64,000 nt of DNA from Mimachlamys varia (taxonomy: Eukaryota > Mollusca > Bivalvia > Pectinida > Pectinidae). The DNA lies in NCBI GenBank assembly GCA_947623455.1, contig OX392534.1:39685426-39749425 (forward strand), read 5' to 3'. A model generated the notes under the pieces. That model was not told the origin of the DNA. It saw nothing but the letters and a program-made list of their open reading frames with translations, and ran no database searches. Below are positions 1 through 12,032 of the stretch, piece after piece. The number at the start of each line of letters is the position of its first letter. Positions within the stretch are counted from its first letter, which is position 1. A program made the translations under genes and the position numbers.

Positions 1-165
1 CAGGTAGGGTGAAATAACTTGTCCTGCAGGTGGGGTGTAAGAACTTGTCCTGCAGGTAGGGTGAAATAACTTGTCCTGCAGGTAGGGTGTAAGAAATTGT
101 CCTGCAAGTAGGGTGAAAGAACTTGTACTGCAGTTAGGGTGAAATAACTTGTCCTGCAGGTACCA
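1..165. repeat. 26-bp tandem repeat at left edge
   Basis: About six head-to-tail copies of a 26-bp unit (core CAGGTAGGGTGAAATAACTT, then GTCCTG). Copies start at 1, 27, 53 and so on and differ by a few substitutions. The array is cut by the window edge, so its full length is unknown. It lies downstream of brambleberry-like gene A. Nothing else is recognised up to about 370. Confidence 0.9.
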
Positions 166-374
166 GAAGGCATATGAACTGTGTCTGCTTGTAAGAGACG
201 ACTGAATTTGGAATCTTATATTTTGTCTTCTAACTTCTATTTTTTGAACACTGCCTCGCGCATGCTTCCTCCTGTTATACATAGGAAAGTGCTTATTAAA
301 GAGTAATTTATGTTCAAGGAATGCACACCAATGTATCTATCATACTGCAGGCCATCAACATGAGGACGTAGACA

Positions 375-1312
375 TATAAATTGTTACGTTGGTGACGGTA
401 ACGTTGGTGACGGTTACGTTGGTGACGGTAACGTTGGTGACGGTAACGTTGGTGACGGTTACGTTGGTGACGGTTACGTTGGTGACGGTAACGTTGGTGA
501 CGGTTACGTTGGTGACTGCTACGTTGGTGACTGTTATGTTGGTGACGGTAACGTTGGTAACTGTGACGTTGGTGACGGTTAGATTGGTGACGGTAACGTT
601 GGTGACTGTGACGTTGGTGACGGTAACGTTGGTGACTGTTACGTTGGTGACGGTAACTTTGGTAACTGTGACGTTGGTGACGGTAACGTTGGTGACTGTG
701 ACGTTGGTGACGGTAACGTTCGTGACTGTTACGTTGGTGACGGTAACTTTGGTAACTGCTACGTTGGTGACGGTTACATTGGTGACAGTAACGTTGGTGA
801 CTGTGACGTTGGTGACGGTAACGTTGGTGACGGTTACGTTGGTGACGGTAACGTTGGTGACTGCTACGTTGGTGACGGTAACGTTGGTAACTGTGACGTT
901 GGTGACGGTTACATTGGTGACGGTAACGTTGGTGACTGTGACGTTGGTGACGGTAACGTTGGTGACGGTAACGTTGGTGACTGTGACGTTGGTGACGGTA
1001 ACGTTCGTGACTGTTACGTTGGTGACGGTAACTTTGGTAACTGTGACGTTGGTGACGGTTACATTGGTGACGGTAACGTTGGTGACTGTGACGTTGGTGA
1101 CGGTAACGTTCGTGACTGTTACGTTGGTGACGGTAACTTTGGTAACTGTGACGTTGGTGACGGTTACATTGGTGACGGTAACGTTGGTGACTGTGACGTT
1201 GGTGACGGTAACGTTCGTGACTGTTACGTTGGTGACGGTAACTTTGGTAACTGTGACGTTGGTGACGGTTACATTGGTGACGGTAACGTTGGTGACTGTG
1301 ACGTTGGTGACC
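375..1312. repeat. 15-bp minisatellite with 105-bp higher-order units
   Basis: About 62 copies of a 15-bp unit (plus strand ACGTTGGTGACGGTA and variants). A higher-order block of seven units (105 bp) is visible: the variant ACGTTCGTGA recurs at 1001, 1106 and 1211, and also at 716, which is 285 bp (19 units) before 1001. Because 15 is divisible by 3 and the unit lacks stops in some frames, it creates long open frames on both strands. The right edge overlaps the last coding exon of the brambleberry-like gene A, whose stop codon lies inside the array. Confidence 0.95.
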
Positions 1313-4300
1313 CCGGACGACTTCTCGATCTCAGCGAATACCTTGTCGACTGAAATTTTAAAGAATACGAACATGATGCATATAATTGCAGATAAATGGG
1401 ACGTGATCCTTCTCAATTGATGCCCAATTAATTTAAAGTAATTCTGACAGTTAATTTCAATTAATGCAAAACGGATTCATGCCATTAATTACAATTGAAA
1501 TAAAACAAAATAGATTCTGACCATCAATCAAAATAAACAAATATGGCTTTTCCAACATTTACAAATGACATATACAAGTTTTTGAATATAGGCATGGTGC
1601 TGGTCTTTTTTTTCTAACGAATTTTTACATGATGCGTGCTGGTTCTCATTGGCAAAGCATTTAACATTGCGTTGCGGAAAGTCGTGTTTTAGGATTAATC
1701 ATGTATATATCTCCCAAAATGCGTACTTCGACCCAAACATTTTGTTGGAACTATGTACGTGTCCCTCCCCGTCGTTAAAGATGTAATTGGAATAATGTTA
1801 GACAGTTACCTGTGGCGTTATTATTGAGGGGGTTATATCTGTTCCAGATTTGGCTTTCGATCTCTCTGTGTATGATTTTTCTGTAGTTGGGGGAGTTTCA
1901 AGTCTCTCTGAACTACTTTCTGGTCCTTCGGCACCAGTAGCTGTAAATAATTTCTCTGTACTGGAAATGGTTACCGGTTGGTAGCGATTAGTAGGTTCCA
2001 CAGTGACGTAACTCCTATCATCTTCTTCTGAAGTTCCGTTGGCATGGTCTGTCACTGGCAAGACCTACATGACAATGGTACAGCAATGACAATGTTAATA
2101 AATTAATTATATATTAATAATTCGAAGTTCTTATATACCGCTTTATCACAACCTACGGGTAGTCTCAAATCGATTCACAAATTATTATCCGTGGTTATAG
2201 CGCCTTAGCAACAAGCCAATATCGGTATCAACTCCTTACTTAGGGGCATGCAGCCGGTGCTGCAATTTCGGCACGCACAGCTAACATTCTACAGTTTCTC
2301 GCACTGCCTAATCACGCAATCATTTACAGCTGAGTAGACTGGAACAAGTGAAGTAAAGTATCTTGCTCAAGGATACAACACAAGTGCCGGGCCGGTACTC
2401 GAACTCGCAACCCTTCGATTACGAGCCCTACCACTAGACCACCGTGCCTCCATCACAACCTTTCATTATTTGAAAACCTTCTTGGAATGCATCATTTCTA
2501 TATTTTCACGTTAACTTAATATGTCGTCTCTCGCTTTCTGTGGTAAATCTTTATTTCATATAAGTATAACTTAAGTATGACTTAAATTGCTTGAGCTAGA
2601 AATCTAACATCTGTTTTTTAATCAATAACTGTTAGTGTTTGATGTTGTGTATAAACGAATAAACAAACGAACACGAATAAACAAACGAACACGAATAAAC
2701 AAACGAACACGAATAAACAAACGAACACGAATAAACAAACGAACACGAGTAAACAAACGAACACGAATAAACAAACGAACACATTGCTGTGAACCAAGAA
2801 AAACCTGATGTCTGACTTGAGTTAGTTAAGACATTACACTCGCCCTTCCTTAACATAAGACATGGTAATTCAAGATATAGATTTTAAAAAAACTTACACT
2901 GTAAGGACAATGGAAATTGATCGATCATTATTTTTTTTTTCATTTTTACTTATATTTCTATCGTATTTTCTGAATAAAGCAACATTTTCATCCAGTCTTC
3001 ACAATGGTTATGTGTATGGTACATTTACCTGGGGAGAAGATTTCGACTTCTTCTGTCTCCGTCGTACAGGGAGGATCTTTCTTGGTGATTCGTCATCCGA
3101 GTCGTCAGAATCTACAGCATTCAAACGTGTATACTTATATATTATTGGTTAACAAACCGAACTCAAGAAACTTTACTATTTCGCATATTAAAAAGAATAA
3201 AACTTACTACATTTGCATTTGAAGAAAACCATATGTTATTCGTAGATTTTTATAATTACTGTTTAATTACAAATTCTATACTCCGTGTAAGGTGGAACTT
3301 ATAATCCATGAATTTTCAATCATTTCGTCATCATCGATCTGAATTTGAATTTAATTAGTCAAATACCGATCTTAAAGTATGACACACATATAAGAAATAA
3401 TCACGGCATTTCTAATGTCTCTGTGTCAATCAAATATGTTAATTAATACAGAGAGACAGGTAAACAGCGGTCCTTTATATTGCACATGCACGCAGTGTGG
3501 TATTTGTCAATCGAAAATATTTCTCGCTATAAGCAAACATTTTCTTTCACCTCCAGAATTTAAAATGATTTCCAGATTCTTTTTAATAATTAACCTTCAC
3601 ACTACCAAAATTCTGTAACATATTGAACTTATTTTGACGATGGGTACAGTTCGACACTAGTTACATACCATCCCTGATGACATGCCTGTTCTGATTGTTA
3701 AGTGTTTTAAGCGCGAAAATAATCATAAGACACACACAATTGTTTGGTAAAATATATATATGCTAAATGGTTAATAATACACCATACCATACCACTGTGT
3801 CGTCCTCTCAGAACTAATCAACTATTGTAAGGATTAAAGAGGCGGAATTAAGCTGGCTCTTCTCTTTGAATAGCCAAATTGAATAAAAAATATTCTGTAT
3901 CTTTGAATATGCTTATAATAATGCCTACTTGTAGTGATTGAGAATGATGGTAGAGTTCTCACTTTGAGGACATGGAATTTACTTGGATGTGACCCTACAT
4001 TTACATAGTACTTGTCGGTGAAGCAAAAGTCGCTGACTCTTCCAGAACTGGTCATCTTTTCAAGGAACTCCGTGTTAATCTTTCTTTTGTTCATGTTCTG
4101 ACCCTAAAATAATCGAGTTTGAGTTCAGATTAATGATTTGCTGACGCTTCACTATTTTCTGATTTTCTTTATACAACCGTCAAGAACATGGCAACCCACA
4201 CCTGTGATAGGCTGATTCATGATGTAGTGACGAATCATGGATATGTCTTTGGAGAGGTCCTTGACTTGATGTTTGAGTTCCGAGTTCTGTTTCTTCAGTT

Positions 4301-5939
4301 TCAGCAGCAGTTGGTTGTTGATGACGCTGAGGTTTCTGTAGATGTAGATGTAGAAGACGAGGACGGCAAACGACAGGATAACACTCACTTGTCTACTCAG
4401 CCACTGGTAGGTGTAAATGGTCTCCTTGGAAACAAATAATGCATTACTTACTACCAGGTATTGTAAAAACACATTGCTTTTATGGTGTATATATGGTGTC
4501 GAGGTCAGAGGCATCATCGATATCCAGTGGTTAAGATCACCTACGCTCTCTCTCCCTCTGGAATATGTCATGGCAAAACTGAAGGCATGCGCTTGTAAAA
4601 AACCCCAATGAATCGCTAGGCTGCATGCCTATCCTTTGAAAATTACAACGGCACCTTCGACCGACTTCAAAGCCTGTCATTTTACCGTTATGTGACGACG
4701 AGATTCTGTTGATGTACATGAAAGGGTCTAACCAGTCTCCTTGCCTCACCAACAATGTGGTGCACACAGAGCCTTCATTTTTGCCATTCCAGAGGTGTGG
4801 AGAGCGTTAGTGATAGTAACCCCTGGATATCGAGGATGGCCAGAGGAAACTTGGGCTATAATACAATGTGTACCAAATGTTAGATAACATGATCCATTGG
4901 ATTCCTCCAATACTGTGGTTTCAACTGTATATTTCTCAGATATATAGATTATGAGGACATTTCAAAGACAGGTTCATGTATGTATATGTCTAGGCGTTGC
5001 ATGACAATGTAAATAAGTGAAATATATACTCACCTCTGTTTCTGCCTCCGTCATTTTATTGGCATTGTTTACAGATCCACTGAAGTAGTATATTATTAAC
5101 CTCTCGACTATAATATTGACTGTCATAATAGCTAATAACCAGAACCTCGCACCGGATGTTCGGCGGGCAGATGTCAACAAACAGGACATCAGTATCGATA
5201 AGGTGTAATATATAAGAGAGTAAAATCGAGAAAAGCCTCCTAGGACGGTCGTCTGCAACTTTGCAACCTTGTCGAAAATGTCGTTTATCAAAAGTTTCTG
5301 GTGTAAAGCCCTCTTTTCCAACACAGAAAAGAATTCGAGGATATTTGAAGACGTTGTTAGGATAACAGTACTAAGATTGTTTGCTTGGAATAAAAGTTTA
5401 TCTTGATTTTCTAAAGTCAAGTTTTGTTGTTGAACTATTGCTTGTTGGAGAATTGCACTGTCTTCCAAAATTTCAACCACGTTTGCCGAGCTCTTTGCTA
5501 ATTTTGATATCGTCTGCTTTGCGTCATGCTGCCAGATTTGAGCTTCAAGGAAATAACAAATACTATGTGTTTGAGTGAAAAATGTCGCAAATGTGCTCAT
5601 GTCTGTTTCAGTCATGGCTTGTGTACACTCGTGAATAGGATCTTCTAAACCACACTTGTAAACAGTCCTCCCATTGACCTTGAGAAAGCAGTTAAGATAT
5701 GACAACGCCATACGACTTTGAACGATATCGGTTAGCTCTCGACAGCCAGTCTCGATTTCTGTAAGGGCATCCTTCCAACACTGACCGTATATGGGAAGTT
5801 TGGCGTGGCTGTTCATGATCTCGTACTGAATTCGTCCTGCTTCATATTTTGTCTTGTCTAAATTTAAAAATCCATTCGCACACCATGATAAATTGATTGA
5901 ACTAAAACTCAGAACAAGTATAATGTTCATGTTGTGCAT
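1269..5939 (-). CDS. bmb: Brambleberry/Kar5/GEX1-like nuclear fusion protein, copy A
   Basis: Six-exon model on the minus strand: 5034-5939, 4200(or 4202)-4424, 3983-4103, 3029-3111, 1810-2064, 1269-1349; about 556 aa. Members of this family (yeast Kar5, plant GEX1, zebrafish Brambleberry) act at the nuclear envelope in nuclear or karyomere fusion. Visible here: a signal peptide (residues 1-20), the family cysteine-rich domain (YGQCW, GCREL, NCFL with GR two to four residues on, ICYFLEAQIW), a helical coiled-coil stretch, two hydrophobic segments near residues 240-295 and a third in exon 2 (VILSFAVLVFYIYIY). Exons 4-6 are Ser/Asp/Lys-rich, as in copy B. Exon 1 and exon 2 boundaries match copy B exactly. 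Oddities: the consensus donor of exon 2 (4201) gives the wrong phase, while a GT two bases downstream restores it; exon 5 has no counterpart in copy B; the final exon (begins STRYSLRSRS) stops inside the minisatellite. Family call confident; 3' exons less so. Confidence 0.78.
2150..2456 (-). mobile_element. tRNA-derived SINE, copy 1
   Basis: Read on the minus strand, this starts with a tRNA-like head containing an A-box-like GTGGTCTAGTGGTAGGG and a B-box-like GCGAGTTCGAGTACC. It continues with a conserved-core-like stretch (CCTTGAGCAAGATACTT, then GTTCCAGTCTACTC). A diverged relative in the same orientation is at 38830-39105. It sits in an intron of brambleberry-like gene A. Confidence 0.75.
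2645..2785. repeat. 18-bp tandem repeat
   Basis: About seven to eight copies of AATAAACAAACGAACACG in an intron of brambleberry-like gene A. It has few stops in one minus-strand frame, giving a repetitive CSFVYS-type reading that I regard as non-coding. Confidence 0.92.
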
Positions 5940-8555
5940 GCTGGGTTTAACAATGAAGATTTAGCGATTGTTTATATATATATAATTTACTTGACATGTA
6001 TATGAGATCCATCTGTTACGTTGGGCAATTATATAATCCATAAAAAGTATGGTCTTATTGAAAAGCAGCTAATCTCGTACACGTGAAAACATCCGCCTGC
6101 TATATATGGGATGCACATCTTTCATAAAAATATCACATTACTGAACATATTATCCAATGTATTAGCACGGAGTCTTCCAGTAAGATTGGTCAAAATGTTT
6201 TAATTCCGTTAGAGTATCATCCCATCGCACTCTGTTTAGAAATTTCTGCTAAATACCTGCTTCAAAACCGGTTCAAAACATCCAGTGCACTATCAATTTG
6301 TAAACCGTATGTAAACCGACGTAGCACGTAGGCAGACTTTCGGGGTTTTAATTGTCCAACAAACTTTGCAGAAGCTATGCATGCATACATCGTATGTCAA
6401 CTTGACAAATGGAGGGCGTTTTATCCTACCCGCTATTGGTGGCTATCCGAAATTTATTTATGAATCATCACCACCACCACTTCAAATCTGATATTGATTT
6501 AGGCAGAGTTTGAATAGGTCACTGGGGACCGGATCGAATACTCAACGTTTTTTTCTTCTTTATGTCAATATTTAAAGAATGTGTGTCTCAAAAACTAGTA
6601 GCAGGTAACTTGGACTTACATATACTTAATTCTCCATAACTTTATGTGTAGTAGAGTTCCTATGTAAGTAAGATATGATTTCTGGAAGGGGTTTTTACAA
6701 CAACAAAAAATTTGTCGTCGATAAAAAAAATAAACGTTGAATGAAAAAAATAAAATGTGAAAATTGCAAAAGAAAACATAAACTATGGTGAAAGCCATAT
6801 ATGAGTAAAGTTAACCTTATCATACAGCACACGTACGTATTCCGGTGTGGGTTAACGTTACATAGGACACTGTGGTAGCGAGACACAACGCATGCATTCT
6901 GTTTATCAAGTGTTTTAGAGTCGGTGTCGCGCCCAATATGTATTCACTCGTGTCCCAGCCTTGAATAGAAACTTTTCTTTCGTTGATAACATTATCTAAA
7001 CAGCTAGCAAGCGTATGTAGCATATAAAAAAGCATTGATATTGATTTTCACACACCCACTAAAATGAAGTCAAATATTTAAACGTACAGCTTCTAATAAA
7101 AATCAAAATTTTGAACTTTAAATTTTGTACTAGATTATTTCTTTTTGTGCACTATATTGAAAGAAAATCATTGTTAATGTTGTTTTTTTTTTTTTTTAAA
7201 GTTCCATAAAAAAAACAATTACAGGGAATGTATGACTATACTTTATATTGCGTTCACATGCTTGAATATCTCAATGTATAGCGATAAAGATATCGTCGCC
7301 TATATAAGTTGATATGTCGGCGGTTACAATAGCAGGAAATGTTCTATAGCTATTTTTGGAGGTATGTACAGACAGACGTCTCAAGTATAACAATTAAAAG
7401 AGAAGTGATATAGTTTTGTTAAGAGGACAGACCTCATCCAAGGGTTGTGTTTATTTTGTTTGACACCGTATTAATATCTTAGACAATTTAAGGACGACCT
7501 CCGAGTGTATGCGATGTAAGTGTATCGAGTGCCTGTGTATTCTTGGTGTAGTGTGGAACTGATGCCGAAATTTAAAGTGCTACCACATTGAAGCACATGT
7601 ATGCTGTCGAAGGCCAAAGGCAGAACACCCCACCAGGTATCATATATATATAGTCGCCTTTATCATACAATGGTGCAACCGGTAAAACTGATCCAAGAAC
7701 CGCAAGTCTTAATAGGAAATGATCTTTACTTTCCGTAGTTGGTGGCATTCATATAGGTATGACACAATAAGATTTGGTCAAATGTATATTGATTTTTAGC
7801 AAAATATATTCGCAATTTCATGATGTTGAGCATTTTGTAGATTAGTCCGAGTTTCCTTTGGCTCCGATAATATATTTGGTCTGTGTCAAACTCGGGCTAA
7901 AATAAATTCGTGTTTTTGTACCAAGGGAAAGTATGCTGTACTCACATTTGTTTTTCCATTAGAAATATGCCTTTTATCAACTTACTATCAAGTAGGTATT
8001 TAAAAAAAAATACAATAATAAAAAAAGAAATCTAGTTTGTATTTCAAGTTGCAAAAATATATATCCTCGAGGAGAATAAGAAGAGATTTCCCCAAACGTC
8101 TGCGAATCTACAAAAACATCGCTTAAGCAAACCTTTTTTGAAGTACGTATATGAAAACCTGTAGACAGATCAGCTAAAGGAAGAGTAATAAACATCCACG
8201 GGTGGAGACGCCATGAAAGTCATGTGCACAGAGCTTGCAACTGGCATCATGAACAGCAACCAACGACATATACCAAGATCCCCACAAATGCTATTCCCCT
8301 GCAAACATTCGAAGACTTCAAAGAAGAAGTTAGGTTGAGAAAAGTGTTAGAACTGCATACTTAAATGGAACAATGGATGCACCAATTAGATACTCCATGA
8401 GATCCGCTCCTTGTCATGAAGAATCTGTCGGTCCTCTGTATTTCTTCAAAAGACAGGAGGGAATTAGTCGTGATATTGGTCATGTATAGGAGTGCAGAGA
8501 GCGAAAGTAAAGATGCAAGATCTAATGCAAGATAACTGGACATTCTATTTCAGTT

Positions 8556-8631
8556 CATCGTCGGAAACCCACGGTACACTTCTCTGACGCTAGCATACGT
8601 CCGACCAGTGTACCGTGGGTTTCCGACGATG
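8556..8631. repeat. Perfect 25-bp inverted repeat (hairpin)
   Basis: The arms 8556-8580 and 8607-8631 are exact reverse complements (left arm begins CATCGTCGGAAACCCACGG), separated by 26 bp. A 17-nt piece of the arm (CATCGTCGGAAACCCAC) recurs at 22492-22508 in ATG7 intron 3, which suggests the terminal repeat of a dispersed element. Confidence 0.9.
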
Positions 8632-9579
8632 GCTTCAGTTGGACTCGGAAAGAAATTGCATCGAATTATCACACTATCTGGTAAAATTGCTTTGTTAGAT
8701 GGGGGAACTCAAACAACCTAATGTAAAATACTTCATGACATTTTGTGTTATACTGATTTGAGAATAAAATGTGGTATAGTTCCAACATTGCTCCTTTATT
8801 TGTAAACTATACTCCACTCAGTATAATATGTTGGCGTTGCGTTACGGTGTGACAGTGTATACTTATATGGTACAGTTTTGCCTGTCAGTTGGCCCAGTGG
8901 TTTTTGGACAAAGAACTGACATCTAACACACGAGACAAATATTACTAATAATTAGTTTAGTCAAAAGTCTTACAAACAAGGTGTATATGTGTAAGGGCGG
9001 GTTTTCGCATAAAAAAATTACGCGAAAATGCGAGATGGCAGAAATCAGCCACCATATACAATTGCAATCTTTTAATAGGACATATCACTGGCTTTGGGTT
9101 GAGAAAGCCTAGTACGGTTACCTTGTGGCAAGGCATTGGAATGAGAACAAGTAGGACTTGACCCCCAGGTCATTCCTGGTAAAAATGGGTGTACAGTTGG
9201 TTTAGGGACCATGTTCGCAACTGATCCCAACGAAATGAATCGGAGACTAAGTAAGCATATAAAATGCAGTTGTTTTTGTCTTCTTGTGACCAGCAATAGT
9301 TGTAAATCTGATAAACAGCCCGAGATATCACCCTTTTTAATTTATGACTCGGAAATCAAAATCTCTCTTGATGAGCAACACCCCTTAGCCAGTCTGGTAG
9401 CATAATATTATAGTGTATTTGTTCTTTATACTTCGTAAATGTATCTGTTGTTAATGGGAGAGGATTTGAACTTTTTCTAGGTTGTTACCCAGGAGCAAGT
9501 CCCTATGGATGTAGCTAGAGCTATGGCCCGATGACTAAATTATAGGGGTGGGCCTGGACCCAAGAGCTATCCTGGAACC

Positions 9580-9680
9580 ATATGCAAGTCTGTAGGAAAA
9601 CATAACAAAAGTTAAGGGGAAAGTCTGATAGAACTTTCCGTAAACTCTGTAATGCTTTCCTATGAAGATTTTCCATAGCT
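9580..9680. mobile_element. Diverged fragment of the 47485-47665 MITE
   Basis: Contains GTTAAGGGGAAAGT and TCTGTAATGCTTTCCTATG, the same blocks as the inverted-repeat element at 47485-47665, at lower identity. Confidence 0.55.
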
Positions 9681-10071
9681 CGTGTAATTTGTACATCCAG
9701 CACCTACAGTGTACTTGTTGTGGCAGTGCTATGTCAAGGCTTAATTAAATGTAGAAAGGCAGAGTTTAACTCCCTTCCCCAACGTCATCTTGTGTCAGAA
9801 TCTGTCTGAAAGATCTATATATAAATATCTCAAATAAATATGAAAGTATCTTTATTTACTTCAAATATACTTGTATACACATTCTATACATTACACCACA
9901 ATAAATTACTTAAATATAAAAAACAAAGAAAAAATAATGTAATATAATATTCATAAAATGTCACCTGTTTTTTTCTGTTAAAATGTATACACACAGCAGC
10001 ACAGATCATCCTAAGAGCTTAAATTCCACGTTAAGACAATGGGATTGAACTTTGTTGGTGTGGTTATCAGA

Positions 10072-10213
10072 TCCGGGATCATGAAACAATCTTAAGTCCA
10101 AAGTTGTCTCAAGTTTGGACTTAGCCAATCACAAATAACCTTACAAAAAGTAATGTCATGCCTGATTGGCTAAGCACAAACTTAAGTCTAAGATTGTTTC
10201 ATGATCTCGGGCC
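10072..10213. mobile_element. MITE-like inverted repeat
   Basis: The ends are imperfect inverted repeats over about 50 bp: the left has GATCATGAAACAATCTTAAG followed by GGACTTAGCCAATCA, and the right has the reverse complement (TGATTGGCTAAGC and ATTGTTTCATGATC). There is no coding capacity. This is typical of a short non-autonomous DNA element. Confidence 0.75.
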
Positions 10214-10675
10214 TGATTTGAAAATACAATATTAATTAATATTAAAAGATATTCAAGAATAATGTACTTTCATCAATTTTAAAAATAAAATTAACTTTAA
10301 ATATGACATCAATAATTAAATTAAAACATGACATAATTAATATCTATTTATACATGCAAGACCTAATAAGCACTGATTTGTTTTTCGTAAAAATATCTTA
10401 CTTGAGACAAACAAAGCGTTAACAAAATACAAATGTATGCAAAATCCATGACACTGTCAACACAATAAAATCCTTTTAAACTTAATGTTTTTGAACACAA
10501 ACTTATTGAAATAAAGTTTACAACATCAACAACAAAAACATATAATTTCTAGATCAAATTAATATGTAAATTATCATAAGTGAACACATGGAAAAAAATT
10601 GCTGAACATACAGAATTGTTGTCAAATTAATGTCAAGCTGATCAACAAAAATGTTGCTGTATATTTCACAAGATC

Positions 10676-10856
10676 TCCACATCAGGAAAGGGGGGGGGGG
10701 GGGGGGAGAGAGAGATCTTCATATTTAATGTTAAAATAAATGATCCAAGTCATTTTTCCCCCTGATTACAGCATACAGCAGCACTTCTTAATCCTTAAAT
10801 CCAGTCAGCTGAAGCTATCTTCCTGATGTGACGATCGCCCCCCCCCCCCCCCCCTT
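10676..10856. repeat. Paired poly-G and poly-C tracts
   Basis: A run of about 17 G (10690-10706) and a run of about 17 C (10838-10854) lie about 130 bp apart. Each is flanked by matching inverted 11-mers (CACATCAGGAA at 10678-10688, TTCCTGATGTG at 10820-10830), so the segment may be the two ends of a hairpin-forming element. Confidence 0.8.
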
Positions 10857-12032
10857 CAAACCTTTGCTTATTCAACATCTTAAAAGTAAACTGTTGAAAA
10901 ATTAATCATATTTTTATTAAAACAGGTAATTCACTATACTGGGAACACTCTTATCAATATTAATTAAATCATGATTAATTGAATATATAAAATCAAGATT
11001 AAAATAAAAAGCACAATCAAGTAAGTTTTAAAATTAACACATTATTTGAACACATTATGCATATATGACAAGAAATGAACACTAAAATAGATGCAAGAAC
11101 CTTATACAGGCTCCATGTTAGTACCAGGGAGATACTGAAGTTGGTTGACTTGGATATAAAACTACTGTATCCTTTAATGGCAATGTGTGGACAATGGAAC
11201 ACATGTATATAATATTTTGAAATTTATTCAGCACCAGATTAAAATTAATCCAAGGATATTATACAAGTTAATCATTTCCATGCTAGTAGATACTGGACTG
11301 TAAAATTAGAAATAAAACTACCATTATTCTTTAATTGCAATGTGTGGCAAATTGAACAGATCTACACATGTATATAATATTAGGACATTTATTCAGCACC
11401 AGATTATACTTGATGCATTATATTTTCACTTGGAATAAAAGATGCAATTTGACATGGAACACTCAAATTTTAGAATTTTATCATCTGTTAATATGTAGAT
11501 GTTAGTATTCCCTTTTATATTGTTATGTAATAGAACATATTCATGTATTGCAAATGTTTTATCAATTATTTATTAATTTATCACTGTCATGTATATTGTA
11601 TAAGAGTTTAACCAAATGTCTGGTCAAACCCCGGAGTGTGAGCAATAATCTTGATCATTGAGCTTTGTCTGTGACAATAAGAATTGCGTTTCTACTAAGG
11701 TATAATAATTTTTTAAGCCAAAGTAAAAAAATTCTGACCTGATAATCTTTCATTGTATTATTACACCAGGCATCTCTTTCAGTGAACCTCCAAATAACCA
11801 GAAGTTGTTTCCTAATTTGGAACAATATTCAGTCTCATACAACGAGAAGTCAGATTGGGAATTTGGATAAAAAAAGTAAGATGCATTAAAGATATTAAAA
11901 TATATACACCTGGAAATCACTATAAAAACTTTTTTTAAAGATCCAGCTATCACACTCTTTAGCACTGACCCCACACAGAGGTAAGTTTTCACTGACCCCA
12001 CACAGAGGTAATTTTTCAGTCAAAATACAGAA

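Larger units (their letters stand above)
5940..12032. other. Intergenic region between the two brambleberry copies
   Basis: No gene supported. Open frames here are short and have neither family similarity nor coherent splice sites. Contents recognised and listed separately: a perfect hairpin at 8556-8631, a MITE fragment at 9580-9680, an inverted-repeat element at 10072-10213 and paired G and C homopolymers near 10690 and 10838. There is also a two-copy direct repeat at about 11150-11235 and 11320-11405 (shared CATGTATATAATATT and ATTTATTCAGCACCAGATTA). The rest is AT-rich sequence in which I see nothing. Confidence 0.7.

Noticed and set aside
355..1416. 353-codon minus-strand ORF with a signal-like start and dozens of N-glycosylation sequons (NVTVT repeats)
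   Set aside because: It is an off-frame reading of the 15-bp minisatellite. The flanking part overlaps the last exon of brambleberry copy A, whose true frame (STRYSLRSRS) is supported by homology to copy B and a splice acceptor.
389..1420. 343-codon plus-strand ORF of TLVTV repeats
   Set aside because: Same minisatellite read on the other strand; no promoter, homology or unique sequence.
2632..2856. 74-codon ORF with CSFVYS repeats
   Set aside because: The 18-bp intronic tandem repeat, not a conserved protein.
5971..5985. TATA-like run just before the brambleberry A start codon
   Set aside because: It is a simple TA repeat about 33 bp from the ATG, which would leave almost no 5' UTR; not convincing as a promoter element.
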